A DNA stretch of 64,000 bases from Actinocatenispora sp036503555 (GCA_036503555.1 DASXWQ010000046.1:1-64000), one strand, 5' to 3'; counted from the stretch's first letter, positions 42,984 to 52,205 are shown. Notes: generated by a model not told the origin, from the letters alone. Made by a program: numbers and translations.

Positions 42984-43445
42984 TCAGAACGTGAAGCACA
43001 TGAGGGCTGCTGCGTGTGCCTTGGCGGTGGTGGTGAAGAAGGTGGTGAGGGTTTCGTAGCCGAACTTGAGGTAGTCGAGGTCGTCGTGGTCCCAGAGGTG
43101 GAGGCTGGGGTAGATCTTCTCGGCGCTCATGGCGGCGGGGTCGAAGTGGGCGGCGAGCTGGTCCCAGGTGGTGGCGGCCAGGGTGCCGGCGGTGCGCGCG
43201 ACCTGGTCGACGTCCCAGGCGAAGAGGTTGCCGTCGTCGTCGATGGACACGCCGTCCATGAGCAGGTCGAGGTAGATGTCGCAGCGTTCGAGCAGGAACT
43301 CGACGCCGGGCCAGGTCTTGTCGAGGCTGCCGTCCGGGGGTGTGGTGGCGAGCTCGCCGAGCAGGTCCCAGGCCCAGTCCGGGTCGGCGGCGGCCTTATC
43401 GAGCTGCTCGGGTGTCACCTGGGTGAACGAGATCGTCACGCTCAT
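42984..43445 (-). CDS. DUF1877 (YfbM-like) family protein
   Basis: This 153-residue protein has the DUF1877 profile: a P-E-Q-L-D-K-A start, then S-L-D-K-T-W-P-G-V-E-F-L-L in the middle and a long acidic C-terminal part with D-D-L-D-Y-L-K-F-G-Y-E-T-L. The function of the family is unknown. ATG 43445 has a GGAAGGA site upstream. It is on the same strand as the TetR gene at 43511-44101 and lies downstream of it, 65 bases away. Confidence 0.85.
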   Translation of the reverse strand: MSVTISFTQVTPEQLDKAAADPDWAWDLLGELATTPPDGSLDKTWPGVEFLLERCDIYLDLLMDGVSIDDDGNLFAWDVDQVARTAGTLAATTWDQLAAHFDPAAMSAEKIYPSLHLWDHDDLDYLKFGYETLTTFFTTTAKAHAAALMCFTF

Positions 43446-43510
43446 CGGTCGTCCTTCCGCTGTCGGTACGCCGGGGGAGTCTGACAGCCGGGTACGACAT
43501 CGGCTCAGGG

Positions 43511-44101
43511 TCAGTCGCCGAGGCCCGCCAGGAGGGTGTCGACGGTTGCGGTGGCGTGGGTGGTGGCGGCGGACCGGCTGAGCGGGTGCTGGGCGAACGT
43601 GGTGAGGAACGCGTGGTGGAGGCAGGCGCCGAGCAGCAGGCTGGCGGCGGCGTCGCAGTCGACGTGGGGGGCGAGGCGGCCGAGTTCCTGTTCGGCGCGC
43701 AGGTAGCGGGCGAGGGCGGCGGGTGCTTTGTGGGGGCCGGCGTTGCGGGCGGTGAGAGCGGTGCGGTGGGCGGCGAGCAGGGTCGGCTCGGAGAAGACGG
43801 ACGCGCTGATGGGGAAGCTCTCGTGGTAGAAGACCAGGGCGCCGCGGGCGATCTCGATCAGGTTGTCGCGCAGTGACCGGGCCTGCGGGTCCTTGGCCAC
43901 GTCGGCCAGGACGGCGCTGAACGACGGTACGCGTTCGGTGAGGACCGCGAGGAACAGGTCCGTCTTGTCCCGGAAGTGCTTGTAGAGGGTGGCTTCGGAG
44001 TACCCGGCGGCGCGGGCGATCTCCTTGGTGGTGGTGCGGGCGAGGCCGCGGGTGTGCATCACCTCGGCGGCGGCGTCCAGGATCTGGTCGCGGGTACCCA
44101 A
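43511..44101 (-). CDS. TetR family regulator
   Basis: This regulator of about 196 residues has an N-terminal helix-turn-helix (T-T-K-E-I-A-R-A-A-G-Y-S-E-A-T-L-Y-K-H-F) and a TetR C-terminal domain. TTG 44101 is preferred because AGGGGAG lies 5 bases before it and the protein then begins just ahead of the first DNA-binding helix; ATG 44155 would add 18 residues and run into the operator. It probably controls the divergent NAD-binding protein gene and itself. Confidence 0.88.
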   Translation of the reverse strand: MGTRDQILDAAAEVMHTRGLARTTTKEIARAAGYSEATLYKHFRDKTDLFLAVLTERVPSFSAVLADVAKDPQARSLRDNLIEIARGALVFYHESFPISASVFSEPTLLAAHRTALTARNAGPHKAPAALARYLRAEQELGRLAPHVDCDAAASLLLGACLHHAFLTTFAQHPLSRSAATTHATATVDTLLAGLGD

Positions 44102-44118
44102 CGGAACTCCCCTTGACG

Positions 44119-44168
44119 AGTGAGTGTTTACTAACCATCCTAGGTAAGTGAGCACTCACTAACTAACC
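44119..44168. promoter_or_regulatory. operator region with GTGAG/CTCAC repeats
   Basis: The intergenic region holds GTGAGTGTTTACTAACC and, 20 bases on, TAAGTGAGCACTCACTAA. The second is an inverted repeat (GTGAG-CA-CTCAC at its core), and both share GTGAGTG-type half sites. This is a likely binding site for the adjacent TetR protein. Confidence 0.6.
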
Positions 44169-44180
44169 TGGGGAGCGGAC

Positions 44181-44810
44181 ATGCGTCTGACAGTCATCGG
44201 CGCCACCGGCGGCGTCGGCACCGAGGTCGTACGGCAGGGCCTCGCCGCCGGCCACGAGGTCGTCGCCGTCGTACGCGACCTGGGCCGGCTGGCGGTGCCC
44301 GACCGGGACGGCCTCACCGTCCTGGTCGCCGACGCGCTCGACCCGGACGCCCTCGCGCCCGCGGTGAAGGGCGCGGACGCCGCGGTGTGCGCGCTCGGCA
44401 CCCGGACGAGCGGGCCGACCACCGTGTGCACCGACGGGGTACGCGCGATGCTGGCGGCGGGCGCCGCCGCGGGTGTCACCCGGTTCGTCGCGATCAGCGC
44501 CAGCGGTGCGTACGTCGACGCCGGTGACGGCTTCGCCAGCCGCTACCTGGCGAAGCCGATCCTGCGCCGGTTGCTGCGGCACGGGTTCGCCGACACCCGC
44601 CGCGCCGACGACCTGCTGCGCGCCAGCGGCACCGACTGGACGCTCGTACGCCCGCCGAAGCTGACGGACAAGCCCGGGCGCGGCACGTACCGGCGGCGGT
44701 TGGATCGCAACGTGGGCATCCGGATCGCGCGCGCCGACGTCGCCCACGCGATCCTCGGCGCGCTGGACGACCCGGCGACCGTCGGGCACGTCCTCGGCGT
44801 CGGCTACTGA
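44181..44810 (+). CDS. NAD(P)-binding protein (NmrA/SDR-like)
   Basis: This 209-residue Rossmann protein has the motif VIGATGGVGTEVVRQ near the start and I-S-A-S-G-A-Y near 115. It lacks a clear Tyr-x3-Lys pair, as is normal in the NAD(P)H-binding atypical SDR group. It may act as a redox sensor or a reductase. ATG 44181 has GGGGAG upstream. The gene is divergent from a TetR gene with shared operators. Confidence 0.87.
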   Translation: MRLTVIGATGGVGTEVVRQGLAAGHEVVAVVRDLGRLAVPDRDGLTVLVADALDPDALAPAVKGADAAVCALGTRTSGPTTVCTDGVRAMLAAGAAAGVTRFVAISASGAYVDAGDGFASRYLAKPILRRLLRHGFADTRRADDLLRASGTDWTLVRPPKLTDKPGRGTYRRRLDRNVGIRIARADVAHAILGALDDPATVGHVLGVGY

Positions 44811-44822
44811 CCCGGGCGGTCG

Positions 44823-46055
44823 TCAGACCGGGAAGAGGTCGGACACGAAGCGGTTGCGGAACTTCCCGGCCGGGTCGGCGTGGCGCAGCAGGGCGGCGAA
44901 GTCGGCGGCCCGGGGATACGTGGCGACGATCCGCCGCGGTGGCATCGTGGTCAGCTTGGCCCAGTGCGGCCGCGGGCCGAACGGCGCGAGCGCACCCTCC
45001 ACAATGGACAGTGCCGGGTCGATGACGGTGCGGTCCGGCCGCCAGGTGAAGTGGAGCGCCAGTGAGTCCCGGCCGTACGCCGGGCTCAGCCACAACGAGT
45101 CGGCCGCGACGACACGGATCTCGCACACCGCCAGCGCCGGGGCGATCCGGTCGCCGACCGCGGCCAGCGCGTCGATCGCCGCGCCGGCGCACTCGTACGG
45201 CAGCAGCAGCTCGGACTGCAGCTCGTCCCCGGCGCTCGGCGTGTACCCCGGGGCGAAGTGCGGCAGCCGCTCGTGCCACGGACCCGGGACGTCGAGCTGC
45301 GTCGTGGTGCTGTCCGGCGCCATCCCGGCGATCGGATGCCGCGGGCCGTCGGCCGGCCGACCGCCCAGCCACCGGTCGCCGAGGCGTACGGCGGGATCCG
45401 TGTCGAGGCGGCGCTTGACCCAGACCATCGCGGTGCCGCGCCAGCCGGTGAACACGCTGACGCTGTACCCGGCGCCGAACACCGCACCGGGGTCCGCTGC
45501 GACCGCCGCCAGCGGTACGTCGTCGACGACGCGCTGCGCCACGTCGTACGTCGGTTCGACCGCGAGGCGCAGCCCGACCACCACACCGAGGGCGCCCAGC
45601 GAGACGACCGCGCCGGCCGGATCGCCGTCGTACCACCGGGTCTCACCGTCGGGTCCGATCATCGAAAGGCCGCGGACGGCGGCGGCGAGGCTCGGGTTGC
45701 CGAGCCCGGAGCCGTGCGTACCGGTGGCGACGGCGCCGGCGACCGAGATGTGCGGCAGCGACGCCAGGTTGCCCAGCGCGTACCCCTGCGCGTGCAGTGC
45801 GGCGGCCACCTCGGCGTACCGCATTCCGCCGGTGATGTCCACTGTGGACGATTCGGGGTCGACGGCGACGCGGTGCGGCAGGGCGTCGAGGCGGAGCAGA
45901 TCGCCGTCGGTGTCGGCGATCCGGTTGAACGAGTGGCCCGTGCCCAGCACGCGTACCCGGTCGGCGCCGGCCACGATCGCCGCGGCCTCGGCCACCGACC
46001 GCGGCCGGTGCACCCGCGCCGCGCCGAAGGTGATGTTGCCCGCCCAGTTCCGCAT
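44823..46055 (-). CDS. FAD-dependent alditol oxidase (AldO-like)
   Basis: This 410-residue enzyme has close similarity to Streptomyces AldO as I recall it: it begins N-W-A-G-N-I-T, carries the covalent FAD histidine in LGTGHSFN (His41), H-I-S-V-A-G-A-V-A-T-G-T-H-G-S-G in the FAD domain and A-D-P-A-G-K-F-R-N-R-F-V at the end. It should oxidise sugar alcohols such as xylitol or sorbitol at C1 and release hydrogen peroxide. It is 6 bases downstream of the SUFU-domain gene and likely in one operon with it. Confidence 0.92.
   Translation of the reverse strand: MRNWAGNITFGAARVHRPRSVAEAAAIVAGADRVRVLGTGHSFNRIADTDGDLLRLDALPHRVAVDPESSTVDITGGMRYAEVAAALHAQGYALGNLASLPHISVAGAVATGTHGSGLGNPSLAAAVRGLSMIGPDGETRWYDGDPAGAVVSLGALGVVVGLRLAVEPTYDVAQRVVDDVPLAAVAADPGAVFGAGYSVSVFTGWRGTAMVWVKRRLDTDPAVRLGDRWLGGRPADGPRHPIAGMAPDSTTTQLDVPGPWHERLPHFAPGYTPSAGDELQSELLLPYECAGAAIDALAAVGDRIAPALAVCEIRVVAADSLWLSPAYGRDSLALHFTWRPDRTVIDPALSIVEGALAPFGPRPHWAKLTTMPPRRIVATYPRAADFAALLRHADPAGKFRNRFVSDLFPV
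45837..45849. repeat. GTCCACTGTGGAC palindrome inside the alditol oxidase gene
   Basis: Near-perfect copy of the recurring palindrome (arms GTCCAC/GTGGAC with one central base). Another variant, CTCCACAATGGAC, lies in the same gene at 44997-45009. Confidence 0.65.
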
Positions 46056-46061
46056 CGCGGC

Positions 46062-47120
46062 TCAGCCGACGGTGTCGACGACGGCGCCGGTGGCGGGGTC
46101 CCGGATCTGCGACCGTTCGATGTGGACGGTCAGGTCCGGCGCGGTGTCCAGCGTGACGCTGGTTCGCCTGGGGTGCAACAACTCCGCCAGCTCCGTCACG
46201 GTCTCCGGGGGCAGCGTCAGCGTCAGCGTGTCGTCCTCGGCCCGCGCCGCGAACTCGCCGCCCGGTACGAACGTCACCTGCCGCCGCGGCCCCGCCACCG
46301 TCAACGCCCGGCCGTACGGCAGGCGGCCGGTCAGCATCGCCGCGACGCTCGGCGCCGGGTGCGCGCCGACGGTCAACGCCACCCGGCCGCGGCGTACCGC
46401 GAAGTCGACGACGTCGACGTGCACGTGCCCGGTCGACGAACCGTCCGCCGCGATGCCGGCGCGTACCGTCGCGGCGATGTGCTCGTCGGTGTGCAGCGAC
46501 GCCCGGTCCAGGTCCGTGACCAGCAACGGGAGCCGGGTCCCGAGCACGTCCAGCACGGCGCCGGTGTTCCAGCGCTGCGTCGCCTCGTACTCCTCGGCGG
46601 TGAGGCCGACGATCTGGAGGAACCGGACCGTACCGTTCGGGGTGTCGATCGTGCCCAGCTCCGGGTCGAGCACGAAACCCGCGGCGCACAGCAGGGTGTC
46701 CGGCCGGTCGGTGTTGATCGGACCGGCCAGGTTCAGGTGGTGGCCCGGCTCGAACCAGTTGCCGCTCTGGTGCACGTAGCGCGCGAGGTTCTGCAACAGG
46801 TTGAGCGCCCACGCCGGCGGCTCGGCGTCGTCCGCGCCGCGCGCCAGCCGCAGCGTCAGCTCGAAACCCCAGCCGGATTCGGCCGTGTTGTCCGACTCCT
46901 TGCCGTACAGCTCCGACATGCCGTAGCTGACCAGGTGCCAGTGCGGCACCGGATCGGTACGCGGGTAGGCGCTGATGCCGTCCAGCGGGTCCGGACCGCC
47001 CAGCCGCCACGGGATCAGCGTGCCGAAGTGCTGCGGCTCGGCCTCGCCGTACCGTGCCGCAAGCGCGGCGTCGATCGCGTCCCAGCCCGGCGACCCGGGA
47101 TCGGGGGGCTCCTCGGTCAT
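46062..47120 (-). CDS. SUFU (suppressor of fused)-domain protein
   Basis: This 352-residue protein has the SUFU domain pattern in its first 200 residues: W-D-A-I-D-A-A-L, then H-W-H-L-V-S-Y-G-M-S-E-L-Y, the W-G-F-E-L-T-L-R-L strand, L-L-Q-N-L-A-R-Y and a W-F-E-P-G-H segment. Bacterial members have no settled role and sometimes act as immunity proteins. The rest is of unknown type. It starts 27 bases downstream of the TIGR03089 gene stop on the same strand. Confidence 0.83.
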   Translation of the reverse strand: MTEEPPDPGSPGWDAIDAALAARYGEAEPQHFGTLIPWRLGGPDPLDGISAYPRTDPVPHWHLVSYGMSELYGKESDNTAESGWGFELTLRLARGADDAEPPAWALNLLQNLARYVHQSGNWFEPGHHLNLAGPINTDRPDTLLCAAGFVLDPELGTIDTPNGTVRFLQIVGLTAEEYEATQRWNTGAVLDVLGTRLPLLVTDLDRASLHTDEHIAATVRAGIAADGSSTGHVHVDVVDFAVRRGRVALTVGAHPAPSVAAMLTGRLPYGRALTVAGPRRQVTFVPGGEFAARAEDDTLTLTLPPETVTELAELLHPRRTSVTLDTAPDLTVHIERSQIRDPATGAVVDTVG

Positions 47121-47147
47121 CGTGTCCCCATTCTCAGCTGCGCTGCC

Positions 47148-47879
47148 TCAGGTACGGGTGGTGATGCGCTCGGCCGCGGCGATGGCGTCGATCCTCGCCT
47201 CGTCCGCGTTGCGGCACAACACCACCGACGCGCCGACCGCCAGCGGGGCCAGCAGCCACGCCACCGGATCCGGCTCCCCGTCCACCCGTACGAGCAACCG
47301 CCCACCCGGCAGCAGCCCCGACTCGCCCGCGTGCCGGTGCGCCCGCGCCATCAGCCCGGCGTGGCTCACCGGCTGGTCGCCGAGCAGCGCCGGGCCCGCC
47401 GGGTCGACCGGCCCCCCGCCGAACCGGTCCCCGTACGCCCGGACCTCCACCACGTAGTCCGCCGCACCCGCCGGCACGTCGGCCAGCGGCGCCGCCATCG
47501 GCCGCAGCCCCAGCAGGTACGTCTCCGCCGGGCCCAGATCGCGCAGCTCCGCCAGCCGCTCCGGCGTACCGAACGCGACGTCGACCGGCTCGCCGCCCGC
47601 CGCCGTACGCACCGGTACGCCCGCGGCGAGGCAGCCGAGCAGCACCGCGGCGGTCTGCCAGTGCGCGGGCAGCAGCACGCCGGCGCTGTCGTCCGGACCC
47701 AGACCGGCGCCGTCCACCAGCAGGTTCGCGGTCTTCGCGACCCAGTTGTCCAGCGTCACCGCCGACAGCTCGGTGCGCTCGCCCAGCGCCTCGTCGTAGT
47801 ACGTCAGCAACGGGCGGTTCGCGTCGGCTCGCAACGCCGCGGCCAGCGCCCCCGCGGCCGTCGACTCCTCGGTACCCAC
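47148..47879 (-). CDS. TIGR03089 family protein
   Basis: This 243-residue protein is related to the N-terminal part of AMP-dependent ligases. It has the A-L-L-T-Y-Y-D-E start and the N-W-V-A-K-T-A-N-L-L-V-D helix, but no P-loop or C-terminal domain, so it cannot be a full ligase. Mycobacteria have a homologue near the same mannose/rhamnose genes (Rv3268, from memory). GTG 47879 has AGGAGGTG upstream and gives the usual family length. The function is unknown. Confidence 0.86.
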   Translation of the reverse strand: MGTEESTAAGALAAALRADANRPLLTYYDEALGERTELSAVTLDNWVAKTANLLVDGAGLGPDDSAGVLLPAHWQTAAVLLGCLAAGVPVRTAAGGEPVDVAFGTPERLAELRDLGPAETYLLGLRPMAAPLADVPAGAADYVVEVRAYGDRFGGGPVDPAGPALLGDQPVSHAGLMARAHRHAGESGLLPGGRLLVRVDGEPDPVAWLLAPLAVGASVVLCRNADEARIDAIAAAERITTRT

Positions 47880-48174
47880 TCCGGCACACCTCCTCGAAGG
47901 CATCGACGGTAACCGGTCCCCGGCACGCACGGTCATCGAGACCCGTCGCTGTGGGGTCGGGCATCGCCAGCGACACCCGGGTCACCGTAAGGTGAACACG
48001 CAGATGCGGTCGCGCCTCGACCGTCGTGGCGGACGCCGCCGGCTGCGGTTCCGGCGTAGGCTTGGCGGTCGACAGCGGTGATGCGGCGGGTCAAGAGGAT
48101 CCGCACCGGTACGCGCATCGCCGATGAGGAAAGTGACTCCGCGTGTGCGGAAAGGCTCCAGGGGAGTGGTCTTG

Positions 48175-49311
48175 GTGACCGGTGTCGAGCTGCCCCGGGT
48201 GCTGTTCGACGCGACGAGCGTGCCCGCCGACAGGGGTGGCGTCGGACGGTACGTCGACGGGTTGTTGCGGGCGCTGGCCGGCGCCGACAAGGGCCTCACG
48301 GTGGTGTGCCAGCGCACCGACGCCGAGCGGTACGCGCGGCTGTTGTCGCACGCCGACATCGTGACCGGTCCGGCCGCCGTGTCGCACCGGCCGGCCCGGC
48401 TCGCCTGGGAACAGACCGGGCTGCCGTTGCTCGCGCAGCAGCACAACGCGCAGGTCATCCACTCGCCCTTCTACACCTGCCCGCTGCGGGCGTCCTGCCC
48501 GGTCACGGTGACCGTGCACGATGCGACGTTCTTCACCGAGCCGGACCACTACGAGAAGGCGCGCGGCACCTTCTTCCGCTCCGCGATCAAGACGTCGCTG
48601 CGCCGCGCCGCCCGGGTCATCGTGCCCAGCAAGGCGACTCGGGACGAGCTGATCAGGCTCCTCGACGCCGACCCGACCCGCGTCGACGTGGCCTACCACG
48701 GCGTTGACCCGGACGCGTTCCACCCGCCGTCCGACGACGAGCAGGCCCGGGTACGCGCTCGCCTCGGCCTCGGCGACCACGAGTACGTGGCGTTCCTCGG
48801 CGCCAAGGAACCCCGGAAGAACGTGCCCGAGCTGATCCGCGGCTGGGTACGCGCAGTCTCCGGCCGCGACAACCCGCCCGCCCTCGTCCTGGCCGGCGGC
48901 AACGGGCACGACGACGAGATCGACAAGGCGGTCGCCGAGGTACCCGGGCACCTGCGCCTGCTGCGCCCCGGCTACCTGCGGTACGCCGACCTGCCCGGCT
49001 ACCTCGGCGGCGCGCTCGTCGCCGCGTACCCGTCGCACGGCGAGGGTTTCGGCCTGCCGGTGCTGGAGGCCATGGCCTGCGGTTCGGCGGTGCTCACCAC
49101 GCCGCGGCTGTCGCTGCCGGAGGTCGGCGGGGACGCCGTGGCGTACACGGGTGAGTCGGCCGCGGAGATCGGCCGCGACCTGGCCGCCCTGCTCGACGAC
49201 GACGCCCGGCGCGCCGACCTGGGCCGGCGCGGGTACGAGCGGTCCCGCGAGTTCACCTGGGACCAGAGCGCCGAGGTGCATGTCGCCGCCTGGAAGCGAG
49301 CGATCGGGTAG
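48175..49311 (+). CDS. GT4 family glycosyltransferase (mannosyltransferase-like)
   Basis: This 378-residue GT-B enzyme has the typical N-terminal G-G-V-G-R-Y turn, V-P-S-K-A-T-R-D-E-L near the domain border, the E-P-R-K-N-V-P linker and the donor-site HGEGFGLPVLEAMA, with both conserved Glu. Its neighbour manC makes GDP-mannose, so mannose is a plausible donor. In mycobacteria the equivalent place holds the rhamnosyltransferase wbbL. GTG 48175 follows AGGGGAG. A TAAGGT hexamer near 47985 could be its promoter -10 element. Confidence 0.88.
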   Translation: MTGVELPRVLFDATSVPADRGGVGRYVDGLLRALAGADKGLTVVCQRTDAERYARLLSHADIVTGPAAVSHRPARLAWEQTGLPLLAQQHNAQVIHSPFYTCPLRASCPVTVTVHDATFFTEPDHYEKARGTFFRSAIKTSLRRAARVIVPSKATRDELIRLLDADPTRVDVAYHGVDPDAFHPPSDDEQARVRARLGLGDHEYVAFLGAKEPRKNVPELIRGWVRAVSGRDNPPALVLAGGNGHDDEIDKAVAEVPGHLRLLRPGYLRYADLPGYLGGALVAAYPSHGEGFGLPVLEAMACGSAVLTTPRLSLPEVGGDAVAYTGESAAEIGRDLAALLDDDARRADLGRRGYERSREFTWDQSAEVHVAAWKRAIG

Positions 49312-49555
49312 AGGTGTGCCTGCACAAGGCGCAGGCCCTGATCGCGCGCTGATCTTTCCTGCGGCGCGGCCGCCGGACCCCGCGTCGGGGCCGTAGCCTC
49401 CGGCACCCCCACGTCCCGTTGCGACCCAGCCGCGTGCCGTCTGTTGTGGTGTGCTGTGCGGTGGTGCCGACTCTTGGGGTGATGGTGGGGCGGAGCGGGG
49501 GCGAGGTGCAGGTGTCGTCCAGGGAGCTTTCAGGCGAGGCGGTTAGGGTGCCGAG

Positions 49556-50662
49556 ATGACCGACGGCGGGTTCTACGCGGTGATACCGGCGGGTGGCAGC
49601 GGGACGCGGCTGTGGCCGCTGTCGCGGTCGGTCCGGCCGAAGTTCCTGCATCACCTGACCGGCTCGGACCGTACGCTGCTGCAGGCCACGGTGGACCGGC
49701 TGGCGCCGCTCGCGGCGCCCGAGCGGACGTACGTGGTGACCGGCGTGGCGCATGCGACCGGCGTGGCGCGGCAGCTGCCGGCGCTGCCGGCGGAGAACAT
49801 CCTCGTCGAGCCGTCGCCGCGGGAGTCGTGCGCGGCGATCGGGCTGGCCGCGATGGTCATCGCCCGCCGCGACCCGGACGCGATTATGGGCTCGTTCGCC
49901 GCCGACCATCTCGTACGCCAGCAGGCCAGGTTCACCGCCGCCGTGCGTACCGCGATCGCGACGGCCGGCGAGGGCTACCTGACGACGATCGGGATCACGC
50001 CCACGCACCCGGAGACCGGATACGGCTACCTGCGGTGCGGCGGGATGCTGGGCGAGGGGCCGGCGAAGCTGGTCGGCGAGTTCAAGGAGAAGCCGTCGCA
50101 CGAGGTCGCGGTCGGCTACGTCGAGTCCGGGCGTTACCTGTGGAACGCCAGCATGTTCGTCTGGCGGGTGCGGGAGTTCCTGGCCGAGCTGGCGCGCCAG
50201 CAGCCTGAGCTGCACGACGGGTTGGCGAAGATCGTGGAGAAATGGGACGGCCCGGACCGGGAGGACGTGCTCGGGGAGATCTGGCCGACACTGCCCAAGA
50301 TCTCGGTCGACTACGCGGTCATGGAGGGCGCGGCCGAGGCGGGCCGGGTCGCGACCGTACCGGGCGACTTCGGGTGGAACGACGTGGGTGACTTCCACAC
50401 GCTCGGCGTGGTGCTGCCGATGGACGACGACGGGAACGTCGTGGTCCGCGGCGAGGACCGGGGCGGCGAGGTGCTGTCGATCGACTCGCGGGACACCGTG
50501 GTGGTGCCCCGCTCGGGGCGGCTGGTCGCCGCGCTCGGCGTCCACGACCTGATCGTGGTGGACACCGACGACGCGGTCCTGGTCTGCCCGCGCGACCGGG
50601 CCCAGGACGTGAAGAAGCTGGTGGACCGGCTGCGCGAGCGCGGCGACCGGGAGCTGATCTAG
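49556..50662 (+). CDS. manC: mannose-1-phosphate guanylyltransferase
   Basis: This 368-residue enzyme has the nucleotidyltransferase signature PAGGSGTRLWPLS (11-23) with Lys29 in R-P-K-F, the G-Y-G-Y-L-R-C-G loop, F-K-E-K-P near 178 and N-A-S-M-F-V-W. It makes GDP-mannose from mannose-1-phosphate and GTP. It is the one-domain form, without the isomerase part of bifunctional ManC. There is no clear ribosome-binding site, but TAGGGT (49544-49549) is 6 bases before the ATG, so it may be leaderless. The stop overlaps the converging monooxygenase gene by 4 bases. Confidence 0.94.
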   Translation: MTDGGFYAVIPAGGSGTRLWPLSRSVRPKFLHHLTGSDRTLLQATVDRLAPLAAPERTYVVTGVAHATGVARQLPALPAENILVEPSPRESCAAIGLAAMVIARRDPDAIMGSFAADHLVRQQARFTAAVRTAIATAGEGYLTTIGITPTHPETGYGYLRCGGMLGEGPAKLVGEFKEKPSHEVAVGYVESGRYLWNASMFVWRVREFLAELARQQPELHDGLAKIVEKWDGPDREDVLGEIWPTLPKISVDYAVMEGAAEAGRVATVPGDFGWNDVGDFHTLGVVLPMDDDGNVVVRGEDRGGEVLSIDSRDTVVVPRSGRLVAALGVHDLIVVDTDDAVLVCPRDRAQDVKKLVDRLRERGDRELI

Positions 50663-52137
50663 GCCAGCGCCGGCACCGGGCACCAGGTGCCGAGGGCCCG
50701 GTCGAGCCCGGCGGTACCGCCGTCGGCGGCCGCCCACGCCACATAGCCGTCGGGGCGTACCAGGACGGCGGTCGGGGTGGCGACGGTGCCGAGCACCGGC
50801 AGGCGCCACGAGGTCGCGGTGCACGTCGCCGGCACGTACGCGAGGCACCGGCCGGTCGGCTCGGCCGGGAACGCGGCGGCGGTGAGGTGGCGTTCGCGGT
50901 CGGCGGCGAGGTCGAGCAGCACCGGCCGCCCGTCGTGCAGCAGCTCGTACGCCCGGCGCCCGTCGGCCAGGTCCACGTCCGGCAGGCGCCGGCCGACGAG
51001 CGGGTGCCCGCCGCCGAGGTCGTACGCGATGTCGAGGGCGCTGACCATCGCGGCGAGGCGCGCGTTGGCGTCGGGGTCGGCGAGCAGGCCGGCGACGACG
51101 GCGCGCAGCGCCTCGGTCTGCGGGTCGTACCGGCCGAGGGCGACCTGGGCGCGGGTGTTGTCGAGGACCTGGGCGGCGACCGGGTGCCGCTCCGCCTCGT
51201 ACGTGTCGAGCAGTGCGTCGGGCTGGTCGCCGCGGACGACGGCGGCGAGCTTCCAGCCGAGGTTGACGGCGTCCTGGACGCCGGTGTTGAGGCCCTGCCC
51301 GCCGGCCGGGTAGTGGATGTGGGCGGCGTCGCCGGCGAGCAGCACCCGGCCGGCGCGGTACCGGTCGGTCTGCCGTGCCGCGTCGCCGAAGCGGGACACC
51401 CAGCGCGGTGTGTGCATGCCGAAGTCGGTGCCGGCGACCGCGGTCACCGCCGCGCGGAACCGCTCGAACGTGACCTCCTCGGCCGCGTCCAGCGGCTCCG
51501 GCAGGGTCACCATCACCCGGTACCAGCCGGGCTCGAACGCCAGCACGCTGAAGTCGCCGCCGGCGCGCCGCCGCTGGAAGATCTGGCCGTCCGGCGGTTC
51601 GGCCAGCTCGACGTCGCCGAGCAGCGAGGTCAGGGTGGCGGGCGTACCGGGGAAGTCGATGCCGGCGAGGCGGCGCACCGTGCTGCGCCCGCCGTCGCAG
51701 CCGACCAGGTACTTCGCGTGCAGGTGGCTCCCGTCGGCCAGCTCGGCGTCGACGCCGCCGTCGTCCTGGCGCAGCCCGACGACCTCGGCACCGCGCCGCA
51801 CGGGTACGCCCAGCTCGGCGGCGCGGTCGGCGAGCAGCCGCTCGGTCTCGGCCTGGAGCAGCCCGAGCAGGAACGGGTACCGGGTGGGGAGGTCGGTGAA
51901 GTCGAGGCGCAGGCCGGAGAAGTGCGCGGCCTGGATGCGGCGGCCGGCGGCGAGGAACCCGCCGAGGATGCCGCGCTGGTCGAGCACCTCCATGGTGCGC
52001 GGGTGCAGCCCGCCGGCGCGGGACTCGGTGGTGGGCGCGGCGAGCCGGTCGACCACGAGTACGTCGGCGCCGGCGAGGCGCAGCTCGGCGGCGAGCATGA
52101 GTCCGGTGGGGCCGGCGCCCGCGACGATGACGTCCAT
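50659..52137 (-). CDS. FAD-dependent aromatic monooxygenase (rifampicin monooxygenase-like)
   Basis: This 492-residue class A flavoprotein hydroxylase has the FAD motif VAGAGPTGLMLAAEL (5-19), the DG motif CDGGRSTVRR and the GD motif GDAAHIHYPAGGQGLN, as in PheA/TfdB enzymes. In length and in the pattern S-R-A-G-G-L-H-P-R-T-M-E-V it is close to rifampicin monooxygenases, which inactivate that drug. That substrate is a guess from similarity. It is divergent from a TetR gene and has AAGGAG before its ATG. Confidence 0.88.
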   Translation of the reverse strand: MDVIVAGAGPTGLMLAAELRLAGADVLVVDRLAAPTTESRAGGLHPRTMEVLDQRGILGGFLAAGRRIQAAHFSGLRLDFTDLPTRYPFLLGLLQAETERLLADRAAELGVPVRRGAEVVGLRQDDGGVDAELADGSHLHAKYLVGCDGGRSTVRRLAGIDFPGTPATLTSLLGDVELAEPPDGQIFQRRRAGGDFSVLAFEPGWYRVMVTLPEPLDAAEEVTFERFRAAVTAVAGTDFGMHTPRWVSRFGDAARQTDRYRAGRVLLAGDAAHIHYPAGGQGLNTGVQDAVNLGWKLAAVVRGDQPDALLDTYEAERHPVAAQVLDNTRAQVALGRYDPQTEALRAVVAGLLADPDANARLAAMVSALDIAYDLGGGHPLVGRRLPDVDLADGRRAYELLHDGRPVLLDLAADRERHLTAAAFPAEPTGRCLAYVPATCTATSWRLPVLGTVATPTAVLVRPDGYVAWAAADGGTAGLDRALGTWCPVPALA

Positions 52138-52144
52138 GACAGCT

Positions 52145-52176
52145 CCTTAACGGCGGTCAATTTAACGACGTTAAGG
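52145..52176. promoter_or_regulatory. TetR operator with TTAACG/CGTTAA repeats
   Basis: TTAACG-A-CGTTAA (52162-52174) is a perfect palindrome with a one-base centre. CCTTAACG (52145-52152) forms a wider inverted repeat with CGTTAAGG (52169-52176). It lies in the gap between the monooxygenase gene and the TetR gene. Confidence 0.75.
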
Positions 52177-52205
52177 ATTACCTGAACTCTGTTAGGGTGT
52201 CAAGC

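Noticed and set aside
40932..43484. An 850-codon + strand frame over aacS
   Set aside because: It is the +1 shadow of the acetoacetyl-CoA synthetase gene and has no family motif.
48004..48081. A 26-codon Arg-rich ORF before the GT4 gene
   Set aside because: It has no ribosome-binding site and no fitting hairpins, and its high Arg content is what any GC-rich stretch would give.
49312..49555. A hidden gene or RNA in the 244-base gap before manC
   Set aside because: I found no ORF with a ribosome-binding site, no strong hairpin and no known RNA pattern; only the TAGGGT element near its end is notable.
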